Origin: Acanthococcus lagerstroemiae
Taxonomy: Eukaryota > Arthropoda > Insecta > Hemiptera > Eriococcidae
Reading direction: 5' to 3'
DNA length: 64,000 nt
Assembly (NCBI GenBank): GCA_031841125.1
Contig: CM063109.1
Span: 1,154,321 to 1,218,320, forward strand
Every line of letters begins with the position of its first letter. Positions within the stretch are counted from its first letter, which is position 1. Shown here piece after piece: positions 63,886 to 64,000 of this stretch. The position numbers and the translations under genes are program-made. The notes beneath the pieces are model-generated. The model saw nothing but the letters and a program-made list of their open reading frames with translations. It was not told the DNA's origin and did not search any database.

Positions 63886-64000
63886 TAGTTCGTTAAGCGC
63901 TTAGTCAGACGCCGCTAAGATCCCCTACAGGATGGTGGTGATGGTGAAAGCTCAACGCAAAACTGCGCTGAATCAGCGCTTACCACATTATATCGACGGA
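63886..64000. other. Right edge, nothing recognised
   Basis: No exon or repeat identified in the last 115 bases. Confidence 0.3.

Noticed and set aside
1..64000. CRISPR arrays, operons, ribosome binding sites, riboswitches
   Set aside because: No spaced direct repeats or prokaryotic gene layout; the window is eukaryotic.

Overview
This is a repeat-rich, intron-rich eukaryotic window, almost certainly from an arthropod and probably an insect. The evidence is an arthropod-type set of retroelements (R1-clade and Dong/R4-like LINEs, a Penelope-like element), many short inverted-repeat DNA transposons, and two animal genes split by introns of up to 14 kb. Non-coding DNA is full of short motifs such as TACTCGTA, GTACGAGTA and TACCTAC. 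A mealybug or scale insect would fit, but the sequence does not settle the order or species.

Two host genes were reconstructed by hand from splice sites, reading phase and protein family. The first (+ strand, about 2169-51487, 13 exons) encodes a complete predicted 548-residue ankyrin-repeat and death-domain protein, the ANKDD1A orthologue. It has about 11 ankyrin repeats, mostly one repeat per 99-nt phase-0 exon, then a death domain and a C-terminal CIMM, a possible CaaX box. The second (- strand, exons 62327-59315) is the 3' end of a leucine-rich-repeat kinase (Lrrk, LRRK1-like), coding for its C-terminal WD40 propeller. Its kinase and upstream parts lie beyond the right edge or were not recognised. 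The two genes are tail to tail.

Region by region: 1-2.2 kb holds a LINE 3' end and simple repeats upstream of the first coding exon. Intron 1 (2.3-12.1 kb) holds a 5'-truncated Penelope-like element with a hammerhead-like motif, a decayed MULE, two tandem Dong/R4-like LINE copies in TAA repeats, a terminal-inverted-repeat element and a tRNA-derived SINE. Intron 2 (12.2-26.0 kb) holds a second MULE fragment, an R1 copy with a nested foldback element, a MITE, a Merlin-like transposase relic and several hairpins. Intron 3 (26.1-31.0 kb) starts with a long inverted repeat of about 470 bp. The later introns hold an R1 copy with a nested MITE, a Dong-like RT relic, a hAT MITE and a second copy of the 4-bp-TSD MITE. 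The segment between the genes (51.5-59.3 kb) holds degenerate repeats, a complete 267-bp MITE and a textbook hAT MITE with a perfect 8-bp duplication. The right end has another copy of that MITE and a pogo/Tigger-like element.

No CRISPR array, operon or prokaryotic gene is present. The novel-looking material is the long intronic inverted repeat, a small MITE family with 4-bp target duplications, the ribozyme-like end of the Penelope element, and the possible lipid anchor on the ANKDD1A protein.
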